A DNA stretch of 60,484 nt, from IMG/VR virus record IMGVR_UViG_3300032213_001151, positions 1-60,484 of that record; one strand, 5' to 3'. A program made the position numbers and the translations under genes. How positions within the stretch are numbered: position 1 is the stretch's first letter; each line of letters begins with the position of its first letter. Under the pieces are notes generated by a model. It ran no database searches and was not told where the DNA came from. It was given only the letters and a program-made list of their open reading frames with translations. The stretch is from a virus. Shown piece by piece: positions 45,358-53,992 of the stretch.

Positions 45358-46836
45358 TTACAATATTAGCAAATCTCTTTTAAAGTGAGAAACAGTGTAG
45401 TCCTTTTTCTTGGACACAGCCTTATGTATCAGGTCCTCAATGCCACCGTTTGAGAATATCCAATACACCTCATTCTCAAGCCTGTCCTTGGTTGTCATCC
45501 TATCACGGCTCTGCCAATAGCTCGTGGCACTGAAGTCAATGTTGTAGTACACGAGACACTCAGCCTTCTTCAATGATATACCTTCTCTGCCTGAGACAAT
45601 CTGCAATGCTATGCTCTTGTCGGTGTCTTCAAAGACACTTAGCTCGGTGGTCAATGAGTCTCCGAATACCTGCTGCAATGCATTGAGTTCTTCTTTGAAC
45701 TTGTAGAAGATACCAATCTTGCGGTACTTGAACCGTTCCTTTATGTACTTTGCTTTGCTCAGGTCAACCACCATTGACTTACCACTCTCAAACTTTATGG
45801 TCCCGCTGTACAGTTGGTGAAGCTTGCTCATGAGTTTCACCGGTGTATCACCCAATATCACCTCTGACTTACCACTGATGACCAAGTCCTTCTTCAATCT
45901 TGAAATCAACTTATAGGTTGATTCCTCTAAGTCTACCCGCAGAATCTCCTCGGTTGTCTTTACTACAAACCCTGAGTCCTGCTGCGACCACCTGATTGTG
46001 TATGGAAGCATCGCATCAATGATGGTCTGATGCCCATTTGAGTAGTCGTTCACAATCATCCCGTTTATTTTCTTCTGCGTTTTATTAACGTAGTCATCAG
46101 CAAAACGGTAGAAGTTGCTGTACTTCTTAAATGGATTACTTCCAATGCCATAGACTTGATGAAACATTTGAGAGTATGACTCAGGGGTTGGTGTACCTGA
46201 CAGCAGTATCACTCTGCTGTTTGAGTCTCTCACCAAGTCTCTAACTTGCATAGCTCTAAGACTTGGCTTTGGGAAAGCTCCCATGCTGTGCGCCTCATCG
46301 CATATGATGACATCCCACTTTACTTGAGGCAGCTTGTGTATGCTCTCGTAGTTCATAACGAACAATGCATATGACGGGCATAGCTTGTCTGCGTCTTGTG
46401 TGATTGAGCTGATGGCTTTCTTCTTGGTCAGGAACAGAACGTGCTCTACGTTTGGTAGGTTGTCGCAGATGCTAAGGCTCGTCAAAGTCTTACCTGTTCT
46501 GACTTCCATCGCAAGGTATACAAATCCATGTTCGTTAATTATTTCTGATGCTTTTGAGACGATACTCTTTTGGTAGTCTCTTAATTCAATTTGATTATTC
46601 ATTTCGTGTTCGTGTAATTTTTTATAGTACTCTATACTTCTCTCCAATCTATCTACTACATCTTTGGCTACATTATGCTTTAGGACCCTCTCTGTTAAAC
46701 TTTTATTACCCCTGCGTACCTTCACCTCTCTCGTGTCCATAATAATGCCGTAGAGGACCTCGCATCGCTTTAGCATATCAAGGTTAGAGTACGCAGGGAT
46801 TCTTTCAATAAGGTCCATGCCTTTGTAGTCCATCAT
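45358..46836 (-). CDS. SF2 DNA helicase/translocase (SNF2-like)
   Basis: 492 residues. Seen: a Q-motif-like RDYQ (86-89), Walker A EVRTGKT (111-117), DEAH (180-183), SGTP (213-216), and a motif VI-like QSRDRMTTKDR near 440. ATP-driven remodelling of DNA or protein-DNA complexes during replication is expected. Overlaps the primase stop by 4 bases. Palindrome copy 9 lies inside, read S-V-F-E-D-T-D. Confidence 0.88.
   Translation of the reverse strand: MMDYKGMDLIERIPAYSNLDMLKRCEVLYGIIMDTREVKVRRGNKSLTERVLKHNVAKDVVDRLERSIEYYKKLHEHEMNNQIELRDYQKSIVSKASEIINEHGFVYLAMEVRTGKTLTSLSICDNLPNVEHVLFLTKKKAISSITQDADKLCPSYALFVMNYESIHKLPQVKWDVIICDEAHSMGAFPKPSLRAMQVRDLVRDSNSRVILLSGTPTPESYSQMFHQVYGIGSNPFKKYSNFYRFADDYVNKTQKKINGMIVNDYSNGHQTIIDAMLPYTIRWSQQDSGFVVKTTEEILRVDLEESTYKLISRLKKDLVISGKSEVILGDTPVKLMSKLHQLYSGTIKFESGKSMVVDLSKAKYIKERFKYRKIGIFYKFKEELNALQQVFGDSLTTELSVFEDTDKSIALQIVSGREGISLKKAECLVYYNIDFSATSYWQSRDRMTTKDRLENEVYWIFSNGGIEDLIHKAVSKKKDYTVSHFKRDLLIL
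45623..45638. repeat. Dispersed palindrome copy 9 (intragenic)
   Basis: GTGTCTTCAAAGACAC in the helicase gene; on the coding (minus) strand it reads GTGTCTTTGAAGACAC. No extended arms. Confidence 0.85.
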
Positions 46837-49253
46837 ATGTCAATGGTCTGTTGGTAGTCCAACTCTGTTCTTCTGCGGATACGAATCCATCTTCCTTGTT
46901 GGTCTCGTCCCTCTTCAGGTGGTACACCTTCCTTGAACATTGCATATGATATGAGCCATTTGTAGAATCGGGTACGGCTGATGGTCATCTTAGCCTTTGG
47001 TCCGTAGTCAGGATACTCAGTGATGAACTCCATGTAAAGGTCCTGCTTGTACCTTCTTTCCCCCGGCTCAAGCATACGGTTAGGCTCAGCGTTGTCTACC
47101 AATCCACACCATTCAATAAAGTCATGGCAAGTCTCTGCGGATAGTTGGCGAATCTTCAGGTTCACGAACTTAGACTTCACAAGACCTGTGTTCAGGTATC
47201 CTTGCAGGCAACCAATCATGTAGTTGTCGAACTGACACCACTCCTCATCATCCCAATCACCGAACATCAACTTACCAAACTCATCCAATGGCGTGAAGTT
47301 CTTGGAGTAGTATTGGTGTAGCTCAAGCTCCCACTTCCTACGTGCGAATGAATTACCTGCACCCTTGATAGCATAGTTGGTGGTGATGGCAATCTTCGGT
47401 GACTTACTGAATGGTATCTTGATTGCGTCCTTGTTCTTCTTCTCAAGAGTAAGACCCTCAGTAACCACACTGAACAATCGTTCAAAGTCAAAGTGCTTCT
47501 TCACATCATCGAAGACAAGTATCTGTGTATCGGCACTAACCAATTGGTATGCGAATGACCTCTCAAAAGTGAATGACTTACCGTCAATTGTAACGACCTT
47601 TTTCATTTGGCTCAGTGCATTCATGAACAGACCTTTACCCGTACCGCCTTCAGGGTTGTCGCTGATTACCTCATCATTGAGTATCACTGCGGGGCAGTAG
47701 GACAAGTTCTTGTGTGCGTGTAGCAGGAACCCAATCGTTGACTCCATCGAGTGCACACGTGTCATGTCACCACCACATACGTTCTTCACGAATACTCTGA
47801 AGTTACATCTGTCGGTCACTGTGCATCCCGTGAAGTTCCTATCTATCACGTGGTCTTTCCACACGTAACCACCAAGGTCAAGGTAGTCGATTGGTGTTAT
47901 CTCATCCTTGCTAATCTTCACCGCACAGTTTCTGTAGTACAGATAGGACGAGTTCTTTGTATCCTCGATGAAGTAAATATCGATTGTGTTCAGCATCGAT
48001 AGGAACTCTTCTTTGAAGAACCTTGTGTTGTCAGCGAAGTAGTTGTACACTGAAGGGTCATCCAACTCCATCAGGTGACTCAGGACGAAGTCCTTGATTT
48101 CTTTCTCTGATGTATGGTCTATCAGGTTATTGGTAACCTTAACGAACACGTAGTTCTTACCACCTTCAGGGCAGTACTTGTAGAAGCCATTGTCTTCTAA
48201 GAAGTGCTTGAAGAGTATGTGCTCAACCTTTACGACACCCTTATCGTTCTTTGTCCAAAAGGTTTTCTTTGCATTGTCCTCTTCGATTTTATTCAGGACC
48301 GCTTCAATTGTATCGGAATCCAAGTCTGAGTCCTGCAACTGACTCCGAACTTCCTTTTTTGATACGCCTCTTCTGAGCTTTGCTCTTATCGAATTCACAC
48401 GTTCCTCGTCCTCATAGTACTTGGTCCCGAAGTTGTGTGTTCTTGAGTAGGCTGAGTCAATCGTTCTCTGTATCTCGGTGAGTGAGAAGTCATCGCTTAC
48501 GTACTGATTGAGTATGTATGCAGCAAGGCTCTTGTTCACACCGAAGTCATTGAATGCAGATGCAAGAATGAATACGTTTGCATTGCGTTGACCATCTACC
48601 ATTGGGTACTTCTTTGTCCACCACCTTACAAGAATCTCCACTATCTTATTCTCGTCTGTGATTGGAATCGTAGGTGAGTCTCTGTGTTTAACCACCTCAT
48701 TGTACTCTGCCTCTTCAATGGTGTCCCATACTGATGAGTTCTCGTTGATGTAAATCAGTGGGTCAAATGATTCGTAGCACACCCGGCTGATGTTCTTTGA
48801 TGTCTTGTCAAAGTATGGTGAGTTGAAGTACTTATCAAGGCTGTTGAAATAGTTGGTGTGCCCATCTATATCTTCGGGTATCTTTACCAATACCTTTAGC
48901 CCATTGCCCGAAGGGCTGATGAATACTGAGTACACATACTTGTTCTTGGTGAGCATCTCTTTGTCTTGAAGCAATTCCTTTTGGCGTTCATAGCCATCAA
49001 AGTCTAAGCATATCAAACCTGAGTGCTCGATGATTGCATTGTCTGCTCTCTTGTTGAATGTCCCACTAAAGCAAATAGCAGGCAGGTCTTTCTTCAGTTC
49101 GTTCCTTTCTTGCTTACGCTTCTCAGAACGAATCTTCTTTACAAGGTCTTTGGACGCACCGTCCTTAATCCTCTCAAGGATTTTGATTACTTCACGATGG
49201 AAGGGAGTACTTGTCTCCTTAATGTTTTGGAATATTGTTATTTTGTTTGGCAT
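46833..49253 (-). CDS. Primase-helicase (BT4734/VirE-type N-terminus plus D5-like SF3 helicase)
   Basis: 806 residues from ATG at 49253 (an in-frame ATG at 49316 lies in the structured leader and is less likely). Seen: an N-terminal primase-like domain with GLICLDFDG (about 79-87) and YVYSVFISPSGNGLKVLVKI, a middle linker, and a C-terminal helicase with Walker A NPEGGTGKG near 535, a Walker B-like ILVFDDV and IAITTNYAIKG (sensor). Such proteins unwind and prime at phage origins. With no polymerase gene, replication must borrow the host enzyme. Confidence 0.85.
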   Translation of the reverse strand: MPNKITIFQNIKETSTPFHREVIKILERIKDGASKDLVKKIRSEKRKQERNELKKDLPAICFSGTFNKRADNAIIEHSGLICLDFDGYERQKELLQDKEMLTKNKYVYSVFISPSGNGLKVLVKIPEDIDGHTNYFNSLDKYFNSPYFDKTSKNISRVCYESFDPLIYINENSSVWDTIEEAEYNEVVKHRDSPTIPITDENKIVEILVRWWTKKYPMVDGQRNANVFILASAFNDFGVNKSLAAYILNQYVSDDFSLTEIQRTIDSAYSRTHNFGTKYYEDEERVNSIRAKLRRGVSKKEVRSQLQDSDLDSDTIEAVLNKIEEDNAKKTFWTKNDKGVVKVEHILFKHFLEDNGFYKYCPEGGKNYVFVKVTNNLIDHTSEKEIKDFVLSHLMELDDPSVYNYFADNTRFFKEEFLSMLNTIDIYFIEDTKNSSYLYYRNCAVKISKDEITPIDYLDLGGYVWKDHVIDRNFTGCTVTDRCNFRVFVKNVCGGDMTRVHSMESTIGFLLHAHKNLSYCPAVILNDEVISDNPEGGTGKGLFMNALSQMKKVVTIDGKSFTFERSFAYQLVSADTQILVFDDVKKHFDFERLFSVVTEGLTLEKKNKDAIKIPFSKSPKIAITTNYAIKGAGNSFARRKWELELHQYYSKNFTPLDEFGKLMFGDWDDEEWCQFDNYMIGCLQGYLNTGLVKSKFVNLKIRQLSAETCHDFIEWCGLVDNAEPNRMLEPGERRYKQDLYMEFITEYPDYGPKAKMTISRTRFYKWLISYAMFKEGVPPEEGRDQQGRWIRIRRRTELDYQQTIDI

Positions 49254-49476
49254 ATCTGTGTCGTTTTGTTGTCGATTTAAGCTTCGCAAGCTACTGATAA
49301 ATAAGGACTGTGTCAATTATGTCAATTATTTTTTTCTCTTATAATAAATAAAAAAATAATAATAATAGAATATATATATATATATAGATAGGGGGATATT
49401 CAATTGTCATTCTGTCACAGTTAGATGGTAAAAAAAGGGGAGCACGTACTCCCCTTTCATTTACGCAGATGTTTTC
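49254..49476 (-). other. Intergenic leader upstream of the primase-helicase
   Basis: 223 bp without a gene. It holds a terminator after the SSB-like gene, a long A/T tract including (TA)n at 49371-49385, tandem TGTCAATTAT units at 49312-49330 (two TTGACA boxes on the minus strand), and a small hairpin (AGCTT/AAGCT) near 49277-49290. No TAnnTTTG box, so a separate promoter type or readthrough is likely. Confidence 0.5.
49430..49457 (-). terminator. Intrinsic terminator after the SSB-like gene
   Basis: On the minus strand GGGGAG/CTCCCC with a 6-base loop is followed by CC-free U7. It separates the SSB-like gene from the primase-helicase. Confidence 0.8.
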
Positions 49477-49767
49477 TTAGAATGGTATGTCATCATTATC
49501 CGCAGCTTTCGGTGGCTGAGGAGCAGATTGAGGAGCATTGCTGCTGTTACCATTCTTTGGTTCATAGGTATCCAACTCCATGTATGGATTGCCTGAACGA
49601 CCATAGAGAATGTTTAGGTTTACCCAACCGGCTTTCTCGTAGGTCTTTAAGAAGGTGATGGCTTCATCTACCTTGATTGACATTCTGCCCACTACAAACT
49701 CAGGGGCGTTTTCTCTCCGTTCAAAACGGAAACCTTCAGCGAAGATTTTTTCTTTTTGATTTGACAT
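49477..49767 (-). CDS. Single-stranded-DNA-binding-like protein
   Basis: 96 residues from ATG at 49767. Seen: FAEGFRFERRENAPEFVVG, MSIKVDEAITFLKTYEKAGW, then VNLNILYGRSGNPYMELDTY and a Pro/Ala-rich linker ending DNDDIPF, the acidic tip used by SSBs to recruit partners. Smaller than bacterial SSB. Placement beside the primase and recombination genes fits. Confidence 0.72.
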   Translation of the reverse strand: MSNQKEKIFAEGFRFERRENAPEFVVGRMSIKVDEAITFLKTYEKAGWVNLNILYGRSGNPYMELDTYEPKNGNSSNAPQSAPQPPKAADNDDIPF

Positions 49768-49786
49768 ATGTTTTTTGTTTAGGGTT

Positions 49787-50095
49787 TTATTCTTGTTCAA
49801 GTATATCCAACATCTTACGCAGGCATCCAAGTTGTGCTTTTTCTTGTGAGCTAAACTCTTCAACTTCCAAAGAGAACTCATAGAACGGAGTCATCATATC
49901 TCGTCCATAGATTCTATAGGTCCAATGTGTCTCGTCATCTATGAATACAACCATGCATATCAAGCCATGATTTTTCAGTATCCAATTGAATGCTTGCTGA
50001 TACAGTGGTCTGTGGTAGTATGGTATCAATGGACCATCGTACTTCAGCAGCACGAGCCTTGCATACTCTTTCTTAGGTACAAAGTATTCATTCAT
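49787..50095 (-). CDS. Hypothetical early protein
   Basis: 102 residues. YHRPLYQQAFNWILKNHG and VVFIDDETHWTYRIYG look like a compact alpha/beta fold. Overlaps the upstream gene by 4 bases. No family recognised. Confidence 0.7.
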   Translation of the reverse strand: MNEYFVPKKEYARLVLLKYDGPLIPYYHRPLYQQAFNWILKNHGLICMVVFIDDETHWTYRIYGRDMMTPFYEFSLEVEEFSSQEKAQLGCLRKMLDILEQE

Positions 50096-51135
50096 TTCGG
50101 TAGGTCCCCTTTGTATGGTGCTACTTTAGAGCAGAACAATGTGCTCATATGAATTTTATTGTGTCCTATGCGCCTGATTTCAAATGGGAACTTTACCATA
50201 GTACCACTATGAAACTTCACGAAGTTGCACAGCAGCCACCCCATGTGCTCATTGTAGGCAAGGATGGTTTCACCCTCGTGTGGCATATATACAGGCTTAC
50301 TAATGTCATACTGTTGAGGCTTGTGAAACAATGATGGAGCATCATCAACGTAATTGTATCTGCCATCTTTCATGAATGCTTTGTTCTGTTCACCGATTGT
50401 GCACTTGATAGGATATAAGTCATCAGTTATAGCACGTATTGTACCTATTCCACCGAATGCAAATACCTCTTGCCCTACTTCGAATCCCATGTCACAGTTC
50501 TTGGTCCACTGTGTTGATGATTGCTTGTTGTCTTCTTTTGGTTTCATATCGTTTTGTGTTTCTTGTTTAGCTTGCCATTTAGCACCTTTTATAAAATGAT
50601 TTTTTTTATCAACCTCTACATTACCTATACCACCTAAAGCAAATGGATATAATCTTTCAGCAGCTTCTTCTAATGTTTCTTGTTTAGCTTGCACTTGTGG
50701 TATTAGGATTTTGTATTGGTTAATAATCTCATAATAGTTACCTCCTGTTATTTCATCTACATAAACTTCATTAGTTTTTTTGAAAGTATCTACTTTTTCA
50801 ATCTTAACTTCATCGCACGTTGGGTTATTGACAAACCATTCCAAGAAGCTATGACCAATACCTTGAACACCATCTTTGATTAAGTCTTGGTCTGTGGTTA
50901 GAATGATTTTCTTGCAAAAATGAAATCCATTATTATCTGTTCCAATAACTTTAGATTTATACACTTCTTTATGCTTTGTTAAATACCAATCTCCTTGTCT
51001 AATCTGTTCGTCAGAAGTAATGTAAATATGATAGCTCCTGAAGTTTTTTTGTGAAATTGGGTGATAGTGGTATTGACCACCAAATTCATACAGCACACTT
51101 AGCTTGGAAGTTATTAATAAATGTAGGTTCTTCAT
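50092..51135 (-). CDS. Two-part early protein, apparently chimeric
   Basis: 347 residues from ATG at 51135. The N-terminal half (about 1-200) has SYHIYITSDEQIRQGDWYL, CKKIILTTDQDLIKDGVQ and SFLEWFVNNPTCDEVKIE, and AKQETLEEAAERLYPFA ... FIKGAKWQAKQE, a layout I recall from Flavobacterium phages. The C-terminal half (GFEVGQEVFAFGGIGTIRAI ...) is different. The first half is more AT-rich than the second. A long hairpin lies in its leader (51153-51194). Confidence 0.65.
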   Translation of the reverse strand: MKNLHLLITSKLSVLYEFGGQYHYHPISQKNFRSYHIYITSDEQIRQGDWYLTKHKEVYKSKVIGTDNNGFHFCKKIILTTDQDLIKDGVQGIGHSFLEWFVNNPTCDEVKIEKVDTFKKTNEVYVDEITGGNYYEIINQYKILIPQVQAKQETLEEAAERLYPFALGGIGNVEVDKKNHFIKGAKWQAKQETQNDMKPKEDNKQSSTQWTKNCDMGFEVGQEVFAFGGIGTIRAITDDLYPIKCTIGEQNKAFMKDGRYNYVDDAPSLFHKPQQYDISKPVYMPHEGETILAYNEHMGWLLCNFVKFHSGTMVKFPFEIRRIGHNKIHMSTLFCSKVAPYKGDLPK

Positions 51136-51338
51136 GTTGTTGTTTGTTTCTACCACCGCAACCCCGCACAAACTGAATTGTACGGGGTGGGTGGACTTGT
51201 CTTTCCAAGCTGTCACTATTTTTTTACGCTTCCTTCAGTTATTGTTTAACCGAGTTCGACCCGTAGCGTATGGGTTTGGCAACCACCGGTGCAACCTTGC
51301 CAACACTTCTGATGCTGCACTTGGTACGGTCTTGATGA
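51136..51338 (-). other. Structured leader of the two-part gene
   Basis: 203 bp without a supported gene. Contains a strong hairpin at 51153-51194 (CCACC...ACCCCGCACAA paired with TTGTACGGGGT...GGTGG), smaller stems near 51252-51300 (CGAG/CGGG-type, GGTTGC/GCAACC), and no TAnnTTTG box. It could be a regulatory 5' RNA; I found no known ribozyme or riboswitch core. Confidence 0.5.
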
Positions 51339-51617
51339 TTATTTGGTATCGCTTATGTCTTGGTACTTCTCTATGATAATCAAGCAAGTGTCACCAACCT
51401 TCCATCTGCCATCGTATTCAAATGGTATTGAGACTTCTCTTGTATGCTTAGCTGTTTGCACCCATATCTTAGGAAGAGTTCTGTACCTTGAGCCTATATA
51501 TCCACTTTGTGTTGCTGAGATTTTACCATCGATAACTTCCATGCCAATGTACTGTAGATTGTCAGAACATGACAGCAGAAAGATTGATAGGAACAGTGTC
51601 TTCAAAGACACACTCAT
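51339..51617 (-). CDS. Small lipoprotein
   Basis: 92 residues from ATG at 51617. Signal peptide MSVSLKTLFLSIFLLSC with lipobox LLSC, then a mature part of about 75 residues with IGSRYRTLPKIWVQTAKHT and VGDTCLIIIEKY. An exported phage lipoprotein could block superinfecting phage (known theme; untested here). Palindrome copy 10 (51596-51611) encodes the V-S-L-K-T of the signal peptide. Confidence 0.72.
   Translation of the reverse strand: MSVSLKTLFLSIFLLSCSDNLQYIGMEVIDGKISATQSGYIGSRYRTLPKIWVQTAKHTREVSIPFEYDGRWKVGDTCLIIIEKYQDISDTK
51596..51611. repeat. Dispersed palindrome copy 10 (in signal-peptide codons)
   Basis: GTGTCTTCAAAGACAC overlapping codons 3-8 of the lipoprotein, 6 bases from its ATG. 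Confidence 0.85.
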
Positions 51618-51618
51618 G

Positions 51619-52359
51619 TTACAAAAGCACCTCATCGATGTAGTGGTTTTCAATATCCTCTGTAGGATTCGGACCAAAGTACTTGTTCCATACCTGCAAT
51701 GCACGTTCAACCTTATCTCTACCACCCATGATGAATGGCTCTGATGGACGGAAGATACCGAGCTGCCCTGTCGCTTTGTCAATTACGTAGAACACCAATG
51801 GTTTGTTGAACAAGGTTTGGTAGATGTAACACTGCGAGTCGTAGTTGTACTTCTTAGCTGAGTACCTGAATCCATTGATGTCTGATGTTGTCTTCAGGTC
51901 AATCAATATATCTATACCATCGCTGACAATGTCTGCCTTGCCTTTGAATTTGTGACCAAGAATATCACCCACCATTGGAACCTCATACTTATTCCCATTC
52001 ATGTAGATGTCGTCATAGAACTGAATATTACCACTCATGCGCTTGGTCAATTCTTTTATGTCCTCTACCTCTTTGGTGAGCAGGCAGAACGATAGACCAT
52101 TGTCATCAAGGAAGTCCTTGTAGATTTTGGTAGTGCGAGTAGATGCATCTACACTCAGCACATCCTTTGCTTTGTCCGGCTCAAGGAGTAGCTGATGGAA
52201 TAGTCTTCCCTCAGCTAACGCCTTGTCGTCCTCACGAACTTTGCCATAGTCCTTCGGGTTGTTAAGCAGTACCCCAATGTCTGAATTGGATAGATACTTT
52301 CTGCCTTCACCACGATAGTACTCATCATCATTCTTCAGGAGTTCAATTATGTCTGACAT
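51619..52359 (-). CDS. Exonuclease, PD-(D/E)XK (RecE/DUF3799-like)
   Basis: 246 residues. Seen: YLSNSDIGVLLNNP (22-35), AEGRLFHQLLLEP (49-61, His), GKADIV (140-145), ILIDLKTT (151-158) and a downstream QCYIYQ (176-181, Q...Y). These are the ordered motifs of phage recombination exonucleases. It is coupled (one-base overlap) to the annealing protein, the classic two-part phage recombination pair. Confidence 0.85.
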   Translation of the reverse strand: MSDIIELLKNDDEYYRGEGRKYLSNSDIGVLLNNPKDYGKVREDDKALAEGRLFHQLLLEPDKAKDVLSVDASTRTTKIYKDFLDDNGLSFCLLTKEVEDIKELTKRMSGNIQFYDDIYMNGNKYEVPMVGDILGHKFKGKADIVSDGIDILIDLKTTSDINGFRYSAKKYNYDSQCYIYQTLFNKPLVFYVIDKATGQLGIFRPSEPFIMGGRDKVERALQVWNKYFGPNPTEDIENHYIDEVLL

Positions 52360-53021
52360 TATTCTTCCTCCTTAATGATAGCAGCAATCTCTTTCTTCAA
52401 CTCAGGGCTGATGGAATACTTTCTCACCAACTGAACGCCAATCTTTTCTATGCCCAATCCCTTGTTGGCTTTGACATATTTTATAACGGCTTCCCAATTA
52501 GAATCACCCTTCACAAGTTCAACAAGCCCGTCACCTTCTGCCTTCTTAGAGGCTGCTTTCTTTGTTGTAGCAGGTGTCTCAGTAGTTGCTGTTGTCTGCT
52601 CAGGCAAGTCCTCTCCTGCATAGATGTAGATACCCAATCCGAACATCGCCAAGTTCTTTACCAAGCAGCGCATGATTGTCTTGTTGATGTCGAATGTAGT
52701 GGCAGCCTCAACTTGCTTGTCACCGTATCGTGTGGCATAGCTGTAAGCTACCTTCTTCATTGACTTGTTCTTGCCATCCATCACGGGCAACCACATCTCC
52801 AATGTCTCGCCTTCAATTGTTACGGTGGTGTGGCACATGAAGCCAAGTGCCTCATCGTACTCTGTCTCCAAGATTTTGTACGTAGCATCGGGGCAAGCTC
52901 TCTTTGTCTCTGACCAAGCCCAAGCCCAAGATAGGTACGTTAGATTGTCTTTCTTTTCAACGTGCTCGTTTACGTTGATTGCTGATAGTCTTTCGAAGAC
53001 TGTTTGTTTTTGATTTGTCAT
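52359..53021 (-). CDS. Single-strand annealing protein (SAK3/DUF1071-like)
   Basis: 220 residues. Seen: LTYLSWAWAWSETKRACPDA (about 27-46), VTIEGETLEMWLPVMDG, then MKKVAYSYATRYGDKQVE and IMRCLVKNLAMFGLGIYIY, all matching the DUF1071 core. The C-terminal third is a linker plus a helical domain. Works with the neighbouring exonuclease to anneal DNA, and may help start replication without a phage polymerase. Confidence 0.85.
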   Translation of the reverse strand: MTNQKQTVFERLSAINVNEHVEKKDNLTYLSWAWAWSETKRACPDATYKILETEYDEALGFMCHTTVTIEGETLEMWLPVMDGKNKSMKKVAYSYATRYGDKQVEAATTFDINKTIMRCLVKNLAMFGLGIYIYAGEDLPEQTTATTETPATTKKAASKKAEGDGLVELVKGDSNWEAVIKYVKANKGLGIEKIGVQLVRKYSISPELKKEIAAIIKEEE

Positions 53022-53031
53022 TTGTATTTGA

Positions 53032-53340
53032 TTAGATTTTTACTGATTTGTTTAGCTCTTCTACGATTTTGCGATAGTCAGGGTCATCGCTGATGCGCTT
53101 GGTCACGACCTTGACACCATGAATAATTGGTGGGTGCTGTGTCTCATAGCCCTCTTCCTTCAGGAACTTCTGTATGTAGACTAACTTCATTGGTCTTGTG
53201 CTGCACATATAGTACAGCAAGTGCCTTGCGTCTACGATAGTTCTCTCTCTTGTCTTAGTCTTTACGAATAGGTCTTCTACACGTATACCAAACATTGCTG
53301 CGATTTTCTCTGCGTACTGATTGAATACTTCTTTTTTCAT
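53032..53340 (-). CDS. DnaA C-terminal-like DNA-binding protein
   Basis: 102 residues from ATG at 53340. Seen: RTIVDARHLLYYMCSTRPMK (about 33-52), IQKFLKEEGYETQHPPIIHG, which is the helix-turn-helix pattern of DnaA domain IV without the ATPase. It could mark a phage origin or load host initiation factors. Overlapping genes on both sides place it in the replication block. Confidence 0.75.
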   Translation of the reverse strand: MKKEVFNQYAEKIAAMFGIRVEDLFVKTKTRERTIVDARHLLYYMCSTRPMKLVYIQKFLKEEGYETQHPPIIHGVKVVTKRISDDPDYRKIVEELNKSVKI

Positions 53341-53341
53341 T

Positions 53342-53530
53342 TTAGTGGATTGGTTTGTCGAGAACTTCAGGGCGCATGATAGCACCAAGTTCTTCGAATA
53401 GATTGTTGAATGTGGCAGGCTTGCCTTGGCTGACTTCGTACTCGTGTTCAGTAGTGTCTTTGAAGACACGGTAGTCTACATCATCATGAGACTCCTGCTC
53501 ACGAATAGCTATGAATAATCTTTTTGACAT
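53342..53530 (-). CDS. Small early protein
   Basis: 62 residues. FIAIREQESHDDVDYRVFKD then FNNLFEELGAIMRPE. First gene behind the promoter at 53561-53592. Palindrome copy 11 lies inside, read V-F-K-D-T-T. Function unknown. Confidence 0.7.
   Translation of the reverse strand: MSKRLFIAIREQESHDDVDYRVFKDTTEHEYEVSQGKPATFNNLFEELGAIMRPEVLDKPIH
53454..53469. repeat. Dispersed palindrome copy 11 (intragenic)
   Basis: GTGTCTTTGAAGACAC inside the small gene at 53342-53530. Confidence 0.85.
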
Positions 53531-53560
53531 TTGATTTAATTAGATTTGATTTGATGGGTA

Positions 53561-53592
53561 CAAATATACTATACGTACATGAATCGTCCAAA
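53561..53592 (-). promoter_or_regulatory. Bacteroidota promoter for the recombination/replication genes
   Basis: On the minus strand: TTTG (53589-53592), 20-base spacer, TATATTTG (53561-53568), followed by TACCC. Drives 53342 and the genes downstream. Confidence 0.8.
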
Positions 53593-53605
53593 TAATGTTC
53601 AATAA

Positions 53606-53992
53606 TTATTTGATTAATTTTTGAACGTAGTTGCTCCAAATTTTTTCCTCTATCTCTTTCACATCTTTGGATATGTACTTGGTGCTCACCTCGTCTGACT
53701 CATGCGCATCGTTGGTGTCGAACATCCAATCACCTGATGGTAGAACCTGAATGCAGTACCCACCTGCGTAACGCATCACGTCCTTCACATCATGCATGAA
53801 GTAGTTGTGGTTTACGAACTCTTTCAGGTAGTACTCTTTGCTCATGAATCTGCCGGTGTTGACGAACTCTTCCTTGGTCATGTGCTCTTTGTCCATTAGC
53901 ATTTGTATGGACTGAATGAAGTGCTTGTCAGGGTTGGGACGCATCTTCTGAATTAGGATTTCTGTTGATAGGAAATTTGATAGTTTAGTCAT
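53606..53992 (-). CDS. Hypothetical early protein
   Basis: 128 residues. Helical N-terminus (MLMDKEHMTKEEFVNTGRFM), a middle YFMHDVKDVMRYAGGYCIQV and C-terminal helix. It overlaps the upstream membrane protein gene by 8 bases and ends just before the promoter of the next unit. No family recognised. Confidence 0.7.
   Translation of the reverse strand: MTKLSNFLSTEILIQKMRPNPDKHFIQSIQMLMDKEHMTKEEFVNTGRFMSKEYYLKEFVNHNYFMHDVKDVMRYAGGYCIQVLPSGDWMFDTNDAHESDEVSTKYISKDVKEIEEKIWSNYVQKLIK

Noticed and set aside
49254-49316. Extended N-terminus of the primase-helicase (ATG at 49316)
   Set aside because: The extra 21 residues are unlike the family and cover a small hairpin; the ATG at 49253 has the usual A-rich leader.
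51136-51338. A third hammerhead ribozyme near the AGAAAC sequence
   Set aside because: No CUGANGA core or GUC site is found at the required distance.
51240-51345. A tRNA in the 203-bp leader
   Set aside because: GTTCGAC is present, but no T-stem, acceptor pairing or D-arm can be drawn on either strand.
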